A DNA stretch of 31,257 nt, from the NCBI GenBank assembly GCA_035551935.1, contig DASZMJ010000076.1, positions 1 through 31,257 of the forward strand, in the 5' to 3' direction. The DNA is from DASZMJ01 sp035551935. Lineage in GTDB: Bacteria > Planctomycetota > Planctomycetia > Isosphaerales > Isosphaeraceae. Positions 1-9,179 of the stretch are shown one piece after another. A program made the position numbers and the translations under genes. The notes beneath the pieces were generated by a model, which saw only the letters and a list, made by a program, of their open reading frames with translations, was not told where the DNA came from and did no database searches. Numbering within the stretch: position 1 is the first letter of the stretch; each line of letters starts with the position of its first letter.

Positions 1-32
1 CGTCCCCCGCGATCTCCGCGGTGAATCCCCGA

Positions 33-569
33 TCAATTCTCAAGCTGGCGTGCGATGCGGTTGACGGGCGTGCCGGCGGGGTCGTCGGGGAGGGAGTCGT
101 CGAAGAGGTACTGCATGAGGTAGGCGTCCTCGCCGGTGTCCTCGAAGAACTCGCGGACGACCTCGGTGGCGCGGAAGCCCTGGACGCGGTAGAAGAGCTG
201 GGCGGCCAGGGCGCTCTCGCGGATGTGCAGGACGATGCGGGTCCGGCGGTGGTTGGAGAGCTTGCCGACGAGCTTGCCGACCATCTGGTGGCCGATGCCG
301 TGGCGGCGGAACTCGGGGTGGACGGCGAAGTTCAGGACGTGGAGCCGGGTCTTGTGCAGCTCGTAGATCATGAAGCCGACGACGCGCTCGCCGTGCTCGG
401 CGACCATGCCGATGCAGTTGCGCTGGCGGAGGACGCGGAGGAACTCCTCCTCGCACCAGGGGAAGTCGAAGCTGGTGTGCTCGATGGCGAGGACTTCGGG
501 CATATCGCGGCGGATCATCCAGCGGATATGCACGCGGAGCTGGGCCTTGACGGTCGGGACCGTGCTCAT
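33..569 (-). CDS. GNAT acetyltransferase, RimI-like
   Basis: Predicted 178-residue cytoplasmic acetyltransferase of the GNAT fold, closest in pattern to RimI, which N-acetylates the alpha-amine of ribosomal protein S18. The acetyl-CoA binding motif is seen as NFAVHPEFRRHGIG (about residues 80-93), preceded by the RLHVL strand, and the C-terminal half has the usual FYRVQGFRA segment. The start at 569 is favoured over upstream codons because a strong Shine-Dalgarno (GGAAGGAGG) lies just before it and homology begins there; an upstream extension would be low-complexity Pro/Arg. It is divergent from the LmbE-family gene, with a 469-base gap that contains paired palindromes. The substrate is inferred; another GNAT substrate cannot be excluded. 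Confidence 0.85.
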   Translation of the reverse strand: MSTVPTVKAQLRVHIRWMIRRDMPEVLAIEHTSFDFPWCEEEFLRVLRQRNCIGMVAEHGERVVGFMIYELHKTRLHVLNFAVHPEFRRHGIGHQMVGKLVGKLSNHRRTRIVLHIRESALAAQLFYRVQGFRATEVVREFFEDTGEDAYLMQYLFDDSLPDDPAGTPVNRIARQLEN

Positions 570-634
570 CGAGCCTCCTTCCGTGGACTGGGACGACGAC
601 CGGCCCCTCTGAGGCGAGCGGAGGGTCGGCTGGA

Positions 635-667
635 TCGAACCCGCGTTCGATGGTCGAATCGATTCGA
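635..667. promoter_or_regulatory. paired palindromes, possible operator
   Basis: TCGAACCCGCGTTCGA (635-650) is a perfect inverted repeat with a 4-base spacer. Three bases later comes TCGAATCGATTCGA (654-667), a perfect 14-base palindrome. Both share TCGAA half-sites and sit 66-98 bases upstream of the acetyltransferase start. A dimeric regulator binding two tandem sites is an inference only. Confidence 0.3.
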
Positions 668-952
668 GCGGTGACGGGGCCGAGCCGGACCGGGCGACCG
701 TCCGGCCCGCGGCCCTCCTGGCGACCGGCCCCCCTGCTTGACCGAAGGCGCGCCGGATTTTATCGCGGGCCCCACCCCCTGCCAAGGTCGCTTGGTCCCC
801 CGACCCCGCCCGCTCGCGAGGCCCGCCGCTGGGGCGGCCGACCGAGGCCGGCGGGGGCCCCGAAGCCCCTCGCCACCACCTGTTATCGGCCGATGCCGGG
901 CGGTTCGTGAGGGTCGCGCCGATTCGCCCGACGCGGCGGGCCGGTACTGGGT

Positions 953-980
953 TTGCCGCCGACAAAGGCCGGGATATACT
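953..980 (+). promoter_or_regulatory. sigma70-like promoter for the deacetylase
   Basis: TTGCCG (953-958), a 16-base spacer, then TATACT (975-980), in otherwise very GC-rich sequence, 58 bases upstream of the deacetylase start. The same TTGCCG -35 box recurs before bipA and before the ACP operon. No transcript data. Confidence 0.45.
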
Positions 981-1038
981 GGATGCACGGGGGTGCGCCG
1001 CGCGAGGGTCGTCGCGGGCCGGGCCGGAAGGGGCGGGC

Positions 1039-1788
1039 ATGGCCGGGGTCGCCGACATCGAGCTCGACCTGATCGCCGTCGGTGCCCACCCCGACGACGT
1101 CGAGATCGCCTGCGGCGGCACGCTGGCGCGGCTGGCGGCCAAGGGGTATCGCGTCGGCATCGTCGACCTGACCGACGGCGAGCCGACGCCGCTGTCGGCC
1201 GGGCCCGACGCGCGGCTGGCCGAGGCCCGCCGCGCCGCCGAAATCCTGGGGGTGGCCATCCGCGAGACGCTCAACCTCCCCAACCGCCGACTCTTCGACG
1301 GCTTCGAGGCGCGCGTGGCGCTGGCCAAGGTCTTCCGCCGCTATCGGCCCAAGGTCGTCGTCGGCTTCGGGGGCAAGACCGTGCTGGCCTCGCCCGACCA
1401 CTACCAGGCGATGCTGATCACCGACGCGGCGGTCTTCTACAGCCGCCTGAGCAAGTGGGACGAGCACTTCGACGGCCTGCCGACGCACACCGTCGCCAAC
1501 CAGCTCAGCTTCCCGATCGCGCTGCACGGGTTGGACTTGCCGGAGGCGTCGGGTTACATTGTGGCCGATATCGGGGCCACCTTGGCGAAGAAGCTGGAGG
1601 CGATCCGGGCGTATCGGTCGCAGTTCCCCCCGACCAAGGCGCGGATCTTCGCCGCGGTCGAGACGATGAACCGCTACCACGGCCTGACGGCCGGGTTCGA
1701 GGCGGGGGAGCTGTTCCTGACCTATCGCTCCGTCGGCGTCGACGACCTGATGCGCTGGGCCAGCCCCGCGCACGCCCGCGGCGACTGA
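1039..1788 (+). CDS. LmbE/PIG-L deacetylase, BshB1-like
   Basis: 249-residue Zn-dependent N-acetylglucosaminyl deacetylase of the LmbE/PIG-L family. Its N-terminus matches BshB1, which deacetylates GlcNAc-malate in bacillithiol synthesis. The metal motif AHPDD is at residues 16-20, followed by VEIACGGT; the second metal-site segment reads SPDHYQA (118-124) where many relatives have HPDH. GYRVGIVDLTDGE and AAEILGV are typical BshB1 blocks. The start at 1039 has GGAAGGGG upstream and avoids a 44-residue nonhomologous extension. A promoter lies at 953-980. No other bacillithiol gene is seen here, so a related sugar deacetylase is possible. Confidence 0.8.
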   Translation: MAGVADIELDLIAVGAHPDDVEIACGGTLARLAAKGYRVGIVDLTDGEPTPLSAGPDARLAEARRAAEILGVAIRETLNLPNRRLFDGFEARVALAKVFRRYRPKVVVGFGGKTVLASPDHYQAMLITDAAVFYSRLSKWDEHFDGLPTHTVANQLSFPIALHGLDLPEASGYIVADIGATLAKKLEAIRAYRSQFPPTKARIFAAVETMNRYHGLTAGFEAGELFLTYRSVGVDDLMRWASPAHARGD

Positions 1789-1828
1789 ATCGGTACGATC
1801 GCCGGGCGGTGCGGCGGGACGGGGGCCT

Positions 1829-2911
1829 TTGCCGAGAACGGGACCAAGTACGGTGTCGTGGTCAAGCTGGTGGCGCAACCTCTGGGGCGGTGACGCGGGC
1901 CCTCGGCCTCGCCCGACCGATCCCTCGGCGACGATCGACCTGCCCGGGCCCCCGTCGGGCGGCGGCGCCGGGCTCCCGAAGGCCCCGGGCGGCGCCGGCG
2001 ACCGCGACCGGCCCTCGCGGCTGCTCGTCGGCGTCGTCTCGACGGTGGGCAACCACCGCGAGCACAACGAGGACAACTACTTCGTCCCCGGCCGCCCCTC
2101 CCTCCACAACGGCTCCCGCCCCAAGGCCCGGGGGGGCTTCGAGACGACCGTCGACATCCCGACGACCGGCAGGACGCCGACCGCCGACGGGGTCGAGGAG
2201 ACCGAGCCCGAGCCGGACGCGAACGCCCCGTCGTGGACCTCGGTGCCGCTGGGGGGCTCGGGGCTGTTCATCGTCGCCGACGGCATGGGGGGCCAGCTCG
2301 GCGGCGAGGTCGCCAGCCAGATGGCCGTCGAGCTGATCCCCCGCGAGCTGGTCAACCGCCTCGAGCCCGACGCCGACGACCGCCGCACCCGCGACGCGAT
2401 CCGCGAGGCCGTCGCCGCCGCCAACCGCGAGGTCCTGGCCCTGTCGCACGTCAACACCGAGGTCACCAACCTCGGCACGACCGTCGTGCTGACCCTCTTC
2501 CGCCGCGACCGCGCCTACGTCGCCAACTTCGGCGACTCGCGCGCCTACCGGCTCCGCGACGGCAAGCTCGAGCAGCTCACCAAGGACCACTCGCTGGCCC
2601 GCGCCCTGATCGACGCCGGCACGATCCCGCCCGAGGAGGAGGAGCGGCACCGCTTCCGCAACGTCCTGTACCTCTACCTCGGCTGCAACGACGCCCGCGA
2701 CGGCCCCGAGGTCCACGCCGTCGACGTCCGCGTCGGCGACCGCTTCCTGCTGGCCACCGACGGCCTGACCGGCGTCGTCCGCAACGACCAGATCGCCGAG
2801 ATCCTCGCCAGCGGCGACGACCCGCAGCGGGCCGCCGAGGTGCTCATCGAGGTGGCGTTGGCCAACGGGTCGAAGGACAACATCACCGCCGTCGTCGTCC
2901 ACGTCACCTGA
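1829..2911 (+). CDS. PP2C-type Ser/Thr phosphatase
   Basis: 360-residue metal-dependent protein phosphatase of the PPM/PP2C family, dephosphorylating Ser/Thr residues. Counted from the TTG at 1829, the motifs are R77 to NED (80-82), VADGMGG (149-155), LGTTVV, NFGDSRAYRL (233-242), TKDHSL, ATDGLTGV (309-316) and KDNITAVVV (349-357), so the metal-binding aspartates are all present. GTG at 1853 is an equally plausible start. Odd: about 50 extra Pro/Thr/Gly-rich residues lie between NED and DGMGG, where the family normally has a short loop. It is followed after 39 bases by a Ser/Thr kinase, its likely functional opposite. No membrane segment is visible. Confidence 0.93.
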   Translation: MPRTGPSTVSWSSWWRNLWGGDAGPRPRPTDPSATIDLPGPPSGGGAGLPKAPGGAGDRDRPSRLLVGVVSTVGNHREHNEDNYFVPGRPSLHNGSRPKARGGFETTVDIPTTGRTPTADGVEETEPEPDANAPSWTSVPLGGSGLFIVADGMGGQLGGEVASQMAVELIPRELVNRLEPDADDRRTRDAIREAVAAANREVLALSHVNTEVTNLGTTVVLTLFRRDRAYVANFGDSRAYRLRDGKLEQLTKDHSLARALIDAGTIPPEEEERHRFRNVLYLYLGCNDARDGPEVHAVDVRVGDRFLLATDGLTGVVRNDQIAEILASGDDPQRAAEVLIEVALANGSKDNITAVVVHVT

Positions 2912-2950
2912 CCCGAGCCGGCCCCCGGCGCCCCCCGAGGACCCCGGCCG

Positions 2951-4300
2951 ATGTCGCGGCTCGACCAGTTCGCCGCCAACCTCCGGCGCAGCGGCCTCAT
3001 GCCGCGCGACGCCATCGACCGCGCCCGCGCGCGGCTGCCCGCCGCCGGCGCCGACCGCGAGGACGACGCGGTCCGCCTGGCCCGGCTCCTGATCGAGGAA
3101 GGGGCCCTGACGCCCTACCAGGCCCGCAAGGTCCTCGCCGGCGCCACCAAGGGCTTCTTCCTCGGCGGCTTCCGGATCCTCCGCCAGCTCGGCGAGGGGG
3201 GCATGGGCAAGGTCTACCTCGCCGCCAGGGACGGCGAGCCGACCCGCGTCGCCATCAAGGTCCTGCCGCCCAAGAAGGCCGCCGAGGAGGAGCAGGCGCT
3301 GGTCCGCTTCCGCCGCGAGATGGACCTCTCGCGCCGACTCCGCCACCCGAACATCGCCCGCACGCTCGACGTCGGCCACGAAGACGGCGCGTACTTCATG
3401 GTCATGGAGTACATCCCCGGCCACAGCCTCTACCACGTCGTCAAGACCCAGGGGGCGTTGTCGGTCCCGGTCGCGGCCGACTACATGCTCAAGGTCCTCG
3501 ACGGCCTGGCCGCCGCCCACGCCGCCGGCCTGGTGCACCGCGACATCAAGCCGTCGAACCTCATGATCACCCCCGACGGCGACGCCAAGATCCTCGACCT
3601 CGGCCTGGCCAAGGCGCTGGGCGAGGAGAGCGGCGTGACCAAGATGAATGTCGTCATCGGCACGCTCGACTACGCCAGCCCCGAGCAGCTCTCCGACGCC
3701 GCCCGCGCCGACACCCGCAGCGACCTCTACAGCCTCGGCTGCACCCTGTACTTCACCCTGGCCGGCCGGCCGCCGTTCGAGGGGGGCGACGTCATCAACA
3801 AGATCTACCGCCAGCGCATGGAGGACCCCGAGCCGCTGGAGCGCGTCGCCCGCGGCGTGCCGGCGGCGTTCGCGGCGATCGTCCGCACCCTCATGGCCAA
3901 GGAGCCCGACCACCGCTACCAGTCGACCGAGGAGGTCGCCGCCGACCTCGCCCGCTGGACCGACCCGGCGGCCGTCGTCGCCGTGCTGGGGGCCGAGGCC
4001 GAGTCGGCCCGGTCGTTCCGGTTCCCGCCCCCCGAGCTCGACGAGGACGACCTCCGCCTCTTCGACGACGACGACGCCCCGCCGCCGTCGTTCCGCGGGC
4101 TCGACGACCCCGAGCCCGCCCCCGCCCCCTATCACCGCGCCCCCGACCCGCCCCGGCCGGCCATCTACTCCCCCTCATCCTATCGTTCGTCCTCCCCCGC
4201 TCGGCACCCCGCCTCCGAGTCGAACGCCGCGATGATGACCCTGCTGGCCGTCCTCCTGCTCGCCGGCCTGATCATCCTCGTCCTCGCCCTCGTCTTCTAG
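2951..4300 (+). CDS. tail-anchored Ser/Thr protein kinase
   Basis: 449-residue Hanks-type (PknB-like) kinase. Residues 1-70 form a helical module (LIEEGALTPYQARKVL) common before planctomycete kinase domains. The kinase has GEGGMGKVYLA (81-91), ATP-site Lys103 in AIKVL, HRDIKPSN (196-203; catalytic Asp198), DLG (216-218) and GTLDYASPEQ (237-246). After the kinase comes an acidic, Pro-rich linker, then one hydrophobic helix at about 428-448 that ends the protein. The kinase is thus predicted to be tail-anchored with no extracytoplasmic sensor domain, unlike PknB with its PASTA repeats. DLG replaces the usual DFG, which is frequent in this group. Probably cotranscribed with the upstream PP2C gene. 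Confidence 0.95.
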   Translation: MSRLDQFAANLRRSGLMPRDAIDRARARLPAAGADREDDAVRLARLLIEEGALTPYQARKVLAGATKGFFLGGFRILRQLGEGGMGKVYLAARDGEPTRVAIKVLPPKKAAEEEQALVRFRREMDLSRRLRHPNIARTLDVGHEDGAYFMVMEYIPGHSLYHVVKTQGALSVPVAADYMLKVLDGLAAAHAAGLVHRDIKPSNLMITPDGDAKILDLGLAKALGEESGVTKMNVVIGTLDYASPEQLSDAARADTRSDLYSLGCTLYFTLAGRPPFEGGDVINKIYRQRMEDPEPLERVARGVPAAFAAIVRTLMAKEPDHRYQSTEEVAADLARWTDPAAVVAVLGAEAESARSFRFPPPELDEDDLRLFDDDDAPPPSFRGLDDPEPAPAPYHRAPDPPRPAIYSPSSYRSSSPARHPASESNAAMMTLLAVLLLAGLIILVLALVF

Positions 4301-4495
4301 CCCCGCGCCCCCCGCGTCCCTCAGCCCCGGCTCGGTGGACCGATCCAACCCCCTCGCGGGCGCTGTCGGGTGACGAAGTGGGGACGAGGGCGGCGGGCGA
4401 GGGTCAGCGACACGATCCCGCGAACCCTTGGCCCTCGGTTTGCATCGGGTAGAGGGCCGCCAGGGTGGCGGCGGCAAAATCGGGGGAGTCGGTCG

Positions 4496-4699
4496 ATGGA
4501 AACATCCAGTCTCGCCACGAGGTTCGGCGATCGTGCCCGCGTCTTCGGCAACGGGGCGCAGGACGAGATGGTCGAGCTCGCGTTATTGCTGCCGGCAAGC
4601 CGTGCCGAGGCCTTGCTCGACCTCTCCCGGCAACGGCGCGAGAGCGTCGCCCAGACCCTCCGCGCCCTGATCGATCGGGCCCTCGCCGCCGAGGGCTGA
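4496..4699 (+). CDS. small ribbon-helix-helix-like protein
   Basis: 67-residue protein not recognised as a named family. The start at 4496 follows a good Shine-Dalgarno (CGGGGGAG at about 4480-4487). The C-terminal 45 residues read as a strand (DEMVELALLLP) followed by two helices (SRAEALLDLSRQRRES, VAQTLRALIDRALA), the layout of a CopG/Arc-type ribbon-helix-helix DNA-binding domain. No toxin gene lies next to it, so an antitoxin role is not supported. It sits 100 bases upstream of the Lhr helicase gene on the same strand. Reality of the gene: likely, from RBS and fold pattern; function unknown. Confidence 0.5.
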   Translation: METSSLATRFGDRARVFGNGAQDEMVELALLLPASRAEALLDLSRQRRESVAQTLRALIDRALAAEG

Positions 4700-4799
4700 C
4701 CGCGCGGAATACTGGACAAATGGGCGGGCCGACCGGGCCGGACATTGTTACAATGACCGCGACAAGCGACCGCGGTCCTTCCGTCCCCGGTGCGAGGCG

Positions 4800-7700
4800 A
4801 TGGCGCACGACGCCGACGACCCGGAGAGCCTGTTCCTGCCGCCGATCGCGGCCTGGTTCCGCGCCACGCTGGGCGCGCCCACGACGCCCCAGCGGCTCGG
4901 CTGGCCGGCGATCGCCTCGGGTTCGCACACCCTGATCTGCGCCCCCACCGGCTCGGGCAAGACCCTCGCCGCCTTCCTCGCCTGCCTCGACCACCGCTGG
5001 CGCCATCCGCCCGAGAAACGCGGGGTCGGCATCCTCTATGTTTCTCCGTTGAAGGCGCTCAATCACGACATCGAGCGCAACCTCGCCGGCCCGCTCGCCG
5101 GCATTTTGGCGACGGCCGAAGAGCTCGGCGCGCCGCTTCGGCCGTTGGAGGTCGCCGTCCGCACCGGCGACACCCCGACGTCCGAGCGCCAGCGACTCGC
5201 CCGACGGCCGCCCGACGTCCTGATCACCACGCCCGAGTCGCTCCATCTCCTGCTGACCAGCGCCGCGCGCGAGACGCTGCGATCGGTCTCGCACGTGATC
5301 GTGGATGAGATCCACGCCCTCTGCCCGAACAAGCGCGGAGTCTTCCTCGCGCTGTTGCTGGAGCGGCTGGAGGCGATCAATCCGTCGGGGTTCGTCCGGG
5401 TCGGGCTGTCGGCGACGCAGCGGCCGCTCGACGAGGTCGCGCGTTACCTCGGCGGCCGGCGGAAGGCCGCCGGGAAGGGTCCCAGGGCGCGGTTCGAGCC
5501 GAGGCCGGTGACGGTGGTGGACGCGGGCTTGCGGAAGGACCTCGACCTCGAAGTCAGCCTCCCCGGCCCCGAGGTCGGGCCGTTGCCGGGCGGGTCGATC
5601 TGGCCGGCGATCGAGCGACGGTTGCTGGAATTGATCCGCGAGCATCGGTCGACGATCGTCTTCGCGAACAACCGCCGGGTCGTCGAGCGGCTGACGGCGA
5701 ACCTCAACGAGCTGGCCGCCGCCGAGGGGGACGAGGGGCCGATCGCACGGTCGCACCACGGGAGTTTGAGTCTCGACCAGCGCCGAGGCACGGAGGAGGC
5801 CCTGAAGCGCGGCGACTTGCGGGCGGTCGTGGCGACGGCGTCCTTGGAGCTGGGCATCGACATGGGGGCGGTGGATCTGGTGTGCCAGGTCGAGTCGGCG
5901 GGCGGCGTCGCCCGCGGCCTCCAGCGCGTCGGCCGCGCCGGGCACCTCGTCGGCGCGCGGAGCAAAGGGCGGCTCCTGGCGAAGACGCCGGGCGACCTGC
6001 TCGAAGGGGCGGCGTTGACGAGGGCGATGCTCGACGGCGCGGTCGAGCCGCTGCGGGTCCCGTCGAATTGCCTGGATGTGCTGGCGCAACAGGTCGTCGC
6101 CTGCGTCGCGGTCGACCCGTGGGAGGCGCCGGCGCTCTTCGACCTCGTGCGCGGGGCGTATCCGTATCGCGACCTGACGGCCAGGGACTTCGAGCGGGTG
6201 CTCGAGATGGTCTCGGGCCGGTTCGCGGCCGAGGCGGTGCGCGACCTGCGGCCGAGGGTGAGCTGGGACCGGGTCCACAACAGATTGCACCCGTTGCCCG
6301 GCTCGAAGCAACTGGCGCTGGTCGGCGGCGGGACGATCCCCGACACCGGCCACTTCCCGGCCTTCCTCGGCGACGGCGGGCCGAGGCTGGGCGAGCTCGA
6401 CGAGGAGTTCGTCATGGAGCGTCGGGTCGGCGAGGCGTTCATCCTCGGCACGTCGACCTGGCGGATCGAGGCGATCGAGCCGCACCGCGTCCTCGTGGCG
6501 CCGGCCGAGGGGGACGTGGCCGTCATGCCCTTCTGGCGCGGCGAGGCCGCCGGCCGCACCCACGAGCTCGGCATGGCCGTCGGCGCCCTGACCCGGCAGA
6601 TCGCCGACCGGCTCGACGACCCCGGGCTCGTCGACTGGCTCCGGCGCGAGTACCACCTCGACGACCGCGCCGCGCGGGCGTTGCGCGGCTACGTCGGCCG
6701 GCAGGTCCGACAAGGGGGCGTCGCGCCCGACGATCGGACGGTCCTCATCGAATCGTCGCGCGACCAGGCCGGCGAGCTGTCGCTGGCCGTGCTCACACCG
6801 TTCGGCGGCAAGCTGCACCAGGCGCTCAAGCTCGCGTTCGTCGGCCGGCTCCGCGACCGCCTCGGGATCACGCCGGCATGCCTCTCGGGCAACGACGGCG
6901 TCTTGATCCGCCTGCCGAGTACCGACGAGCCCCCGCTGGACCTCTTCGACGGCCTGACCGCCGCCGTCGCCGAGTCGATCCTCCGCGCCGAATTGCCCGA
7001 CAGCCCGCTCTTTGGCCTCCGCTTCCGGCAGAACGCCGGCCGGGCCCTGCTGATGCCCCGGCCCGACCCCGGCAAGCGCTCGCCGCTCTGGCTCCAGCGG
7101 CTCCGGGCGAAGGATCTCCTCCAGGTCGTCCGCGACCTCCCCGACTTCCCCATCGTCCTGGAGACCGGCCGCGAATGCGTCGAGGACGACCTCGACTTGC
7201 CCCGCCTGCGCTCCTTCCTCGACGCGATTGAAGCCGGCACGATCCGCGTCGTCCAGCGCCGCGGCGAGACGCCTTCGCCGTTCGCCTCCGCGTTGATCCT
7301 CCGGTTCGCACAACAGTTTCTCTATGAATGGGACGAGCCCCGCCGCGGCGACATCCCCAAAGGCGCGGCGCGGATCGATCGCGAGGCCCTCGCGCCGCTG
7401 CTCGATGCCGAGGGGCAGCCCCTCTGGCTCGACCCGGCCGCCGTCGGCCGGGTCGAGGGCCGCCTGCGAGGGGAGGGCCAGCCACCCCGGACCGTCGACG
7501 AGATGGCCGAGCACCTCCGCCTCCTCGGCGACCTGACGAATGCCGAGCTCGCCGGGCCGATGCTCGGGTTCCTCGTGGAACTGGAGCGACAAGGGCGCGC
7601 CAGGACGATCCAGCTCGACGAGACGACCGAGCCCGACCGCTGGATCGGCGTCGAGGACGCCCCGCTCTTCGAGGCCGCGTTCGAGCGCGAAGACACCGAG

Positions 7701-9167
7701 GCGATCGCCTCCATCGTCCGCCGCTACCTGCGGACGCACGCCCTCGTCGGCCTCGACGACCTGACGGCCCGCTACCCGATCGACCCGGCGATCGCTACCG
7801 AAGTACTCGAGTCGTGGTCCGAGTCGTGGGGCCTGGTCCGGCTCGACCACGACGGCGACGGCCCCCGCTGGTCCGATCGCCGGAACCTGCGCGACGTGCA
7901 GCGCCTCTCGATCGCGTTGCGCCGCCGCGAGAGCGTCGCCGTGCCGCCCGAGGTCTTCGCCGGGTTCGTCGCCCGCCGTCAGGGGGTCCATCCGTCCTCG
8001 AGGCGCGAGGGCCCGGCCGCGCTCGATGCGACGTTGGAGACGCTCCGCGGGTTCGCCGCGACGGCCGAGCTCTGGGAAGGCGAGCTCTTGCCGCGACGGC
8101 TCCGCGACGTCCGGCCGTCGATGCTCGACGAGGCCCTGTCGTCGGGCGGCTGGGCCTGGCGCGCCGAAGCGGAGGGTGCGGCCGAGCCCCGCGTGGCGAT
8201 CGTCCCCCGCGGCTTCGCCGGGAACTGGCCCGTCCGCGAGGACCCCGCGCCGATCGACGGCCCCGAGGCGGTCGTGCTCGACGACCTCGATCGCCACGGT
8301 GCCCGCTTCGCCGACGAGATCGCCCGCGCGACGAGCTTACCCCCGTCGATCGTCGGGCAGGCCCTCGACAACCTCCTCCGCCGCGGCCTCGTCCGCAACG
8401 ACCGCTTCGACCCGCTCCGCCCCGGCGCCCAGTGGCCCTCGTCCGACGGCCCCCGATCCGCCCGCGCCCGGCTCGGCCTGCCGCGACGCTCGGCGAGCCG
8501 GCCGGAGGGGCGGTGGTCGCGCGTGCCGACGATCGCGGACGACCCGGAAGCGGCCGCGCTGGCGTGGGCGTCGGCCTTGCTCGACCGCTTCGGCGTGCTC
8601 GCCCGCGAGACCGCCGCGCTCGACCCCTGGGCCCCCCCCTGGCGCGAGCTGGCCCCCTGGCTCGACCGCGCCGAATTGCGGGGCGAGGTCCGGCGCGGTT
8701 ACTTCGTCGAGGGGCTCTCGGGGGTCCAGTACGCCACGGCCGAGACCGCCGACGAGCTGGCCCGGCACGCCGGCGTCCGCGACGCGGATGCAACCCCCTG
8801 GCTCGTCTCGACCCTCGACCCCTCCAACCTCTATGGCTCCGGCGCCCCGTTCGACGTCCCCTTGCTCGACGGCGGCACGGCCCGGTTGCCGCGGTCGGCG
8901 TCGAACTGGCTGGTGCTGGTCGCCGGCCGCCCCGTCCTGATCGTCGAAGGGCACGGCCGCCGGCTCACGGGGCTCGCCTCCGCCTCCGAGGCCGAGCTGC
9001 GCGCCGCCGCCGCCTTGCTGCCCGGCCTGGCCAACCCCGGGCGCCGGGTCCTCAAGGTCGAGACCTACAACGCCGCCCCCGCCCTCAACGCCCCCGCCGC
9101 CCCCTGGCTCGCCGACGTCGGCTTCGTCCGCGACCCCCCCGGCCTGGCGTTCTACCTGGGGTGGTAG
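4800..9167 (+). CDS. lhr: Lhr-type ATP-dependent helicase
   Basis: 1455-residue superfamily 2 helicase of the Lhr (large helicase-related) family, a 3'-5' DNA/RNA-DNA translocase linked to repair. Visible motifs: APTGSGKT (Walker A, 48-55), SPLKALNHD (motif Ia), TTPESL, DEIH (169-172, Walker B), SATQRP (motif III), IVFANNRRVVERL (IV), ATASLELGIDMG (V) and QRVGRAGH (VI). After the RecA-like domains come winged-helix and Lhr-core regions (SGRFAAEAV onward) and a long C-terminal region, giving close to the full length of E. coli Lhr (about 1540), so this is the long form rather than Lhr-Core. The ATG at 4800 begins the homology. Palindromic repeat 9180-9278 lies 12 bases after the stop. Confidence 0.95.
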   Translation: MAHDADDPESLFLPPIAAWFRATLGAPTTPQRLGWPAIASGSHTLICAPTGSGKTLAAFLACLDHRWRHPPEKRGVGILYVSPLKALNHDIERNLAGPLAGILATAEELGAPLRPLEVAVRTGDTPTSERQRLARRPPDVLITTPESLHLLLTSAARETLRSVSHVIVDEIHALCPNKRGVFLALLLERLEAINPSGFVRVGLSATQRPLDEVARYLGGRRKAAGKGPRARFEPRPVTVVDAGLRKDLDLEVSLPGPEVGPLPGGSIWPAIERRLLELIREHRSTIVFANNRRVVERLTANLNELAAAEGDEGPIARSHHGSLSLDQRRGTEEALKRGDLRAVVATASLELGIDMGAVDLVCQVESAGGVARGLQRVGRAGHLVGARSKGRLLAKTPGDLLEGAALTRAMLDGAVEPLRVPSNCLDVLAQQVVACVAVDPWEAPALFDLVRGAYPYRDLTARDFERVLEMVSGRFAAEAVRDLRPRVSWDRVHNRLHPLPGSKQLALVGGGTIPDTGHFPAFLGDGGPRLGELDEEFVMERRVGEAFILGTSTWRIEAIEPHRVLVAPAEGDVAVMPFWRGEAAGRTHELGMAVGALTRQIADRLDDPGLVDWLRREYHLDDRAARALRGYVGRQVRQGGVAPDDRTVLIESSRDQAGELSLAVLTPFGGKLHQALKLAFVGRLRDRLGITPACLSGNDGVLIRLPSTDEPPLDLFDGLTAAVAESILRAELPDSPLFGLRFRQNAGRALLMPRPDPGKRSPLWLQRLRAKDLLQVVRDLPDFPIVLETGRECVEDDLDLPRLRSFLDAIEAGTIRVVQRRGETPSPFASALILRFAQQFLYEWDEPRRGDIPKGAARIDREALAPLLDAEGQPLWLDPAAVGRVEGRLRGEGQPPRTVDEMAEHLRLLGDLTNAELAGPMLGFLVELERQGRARTIQLDETTEPDRWIGVEDAPLFEAAFEREDTEAIASIVRRYLRTHALVGLDDLTARYPIDPAIATEVLESWSESWGLVRLDHDGDGPRWSDRRNLRDVQRLSIALRRRESVAVPPEVFAGFVARRQGVHPSSRREGPAALDATLETLRGFAATAELWEGELLPRRLRDVRPSMLDEALSSGGWAWRAEAEGAAEPRVAIVPRGFAGNWPVREDPAPIDGPEAVVLDDLDRHGARFADEIARATSLPPSIVGQALDNLLRRGLVRNDRFDPLRPGAQWPSSDGPRSARARLGLPRRSASRPEGRWSRVPTIADDPEAAALAWASALLDRFGVLARETAALDPWAPPWRELAPWLDRAELRGEVRRGYFVEGLSGVQYATAETADELARHAGVRDADATPWLVSTLDPSNLYGSGAPFDVPLLDGGTARLPRSASNWLVLVAGRPVLIVEGHGRRLTGLASASEAELRAAAALLPGLANPGRRVLKVETYNAAPALNAPAAPWLADVGFVRDPPGLAFYLGW

Positions 9168-9179
9168 GGCCTTCGATCT

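Larger units (their letters stand above)
570..1038. other. divergent intergenic region
   Basis: 469 bases without a convincing gene between two divergent genes. It holds the acetyltransferase Shine-Dalgarno at its left edge, two adjacent palindromes at 635-667 and a sigma70-like promoter at 953-980 pointing at the LmbE-family gene. Open frames crossing it are Arg/Pro-rich and show no family motif. Confidence 0.6.

Noticed and set aside
738..2336. 532-codon plus-strand frame overlapping the deacetylase and phosphatase genes
   Set aside because: Arg/Pro-rich shadow frame; the real genes in the other frames carry complete family motifs.
4744..4754. ATTGTTACAAT palindrome as a promoter -10 box for lhr
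   Set aside because: TACAAT is a good -10 match, but there is no -35 box at 15-19 bases upstream, so I did not list it.
4404..8297. Very long open frame (about 1297 codons) antisense to the Lhr gene
   Set aside because: Arg/Asp/Gln/Val-rich with no domain motif; it arises from GC-rich third positions of the helicase gene. Similar antisense frames at 1862-4135, 19296-21428, 21970-24489 and 26806-30447 were rejected for the same reason.
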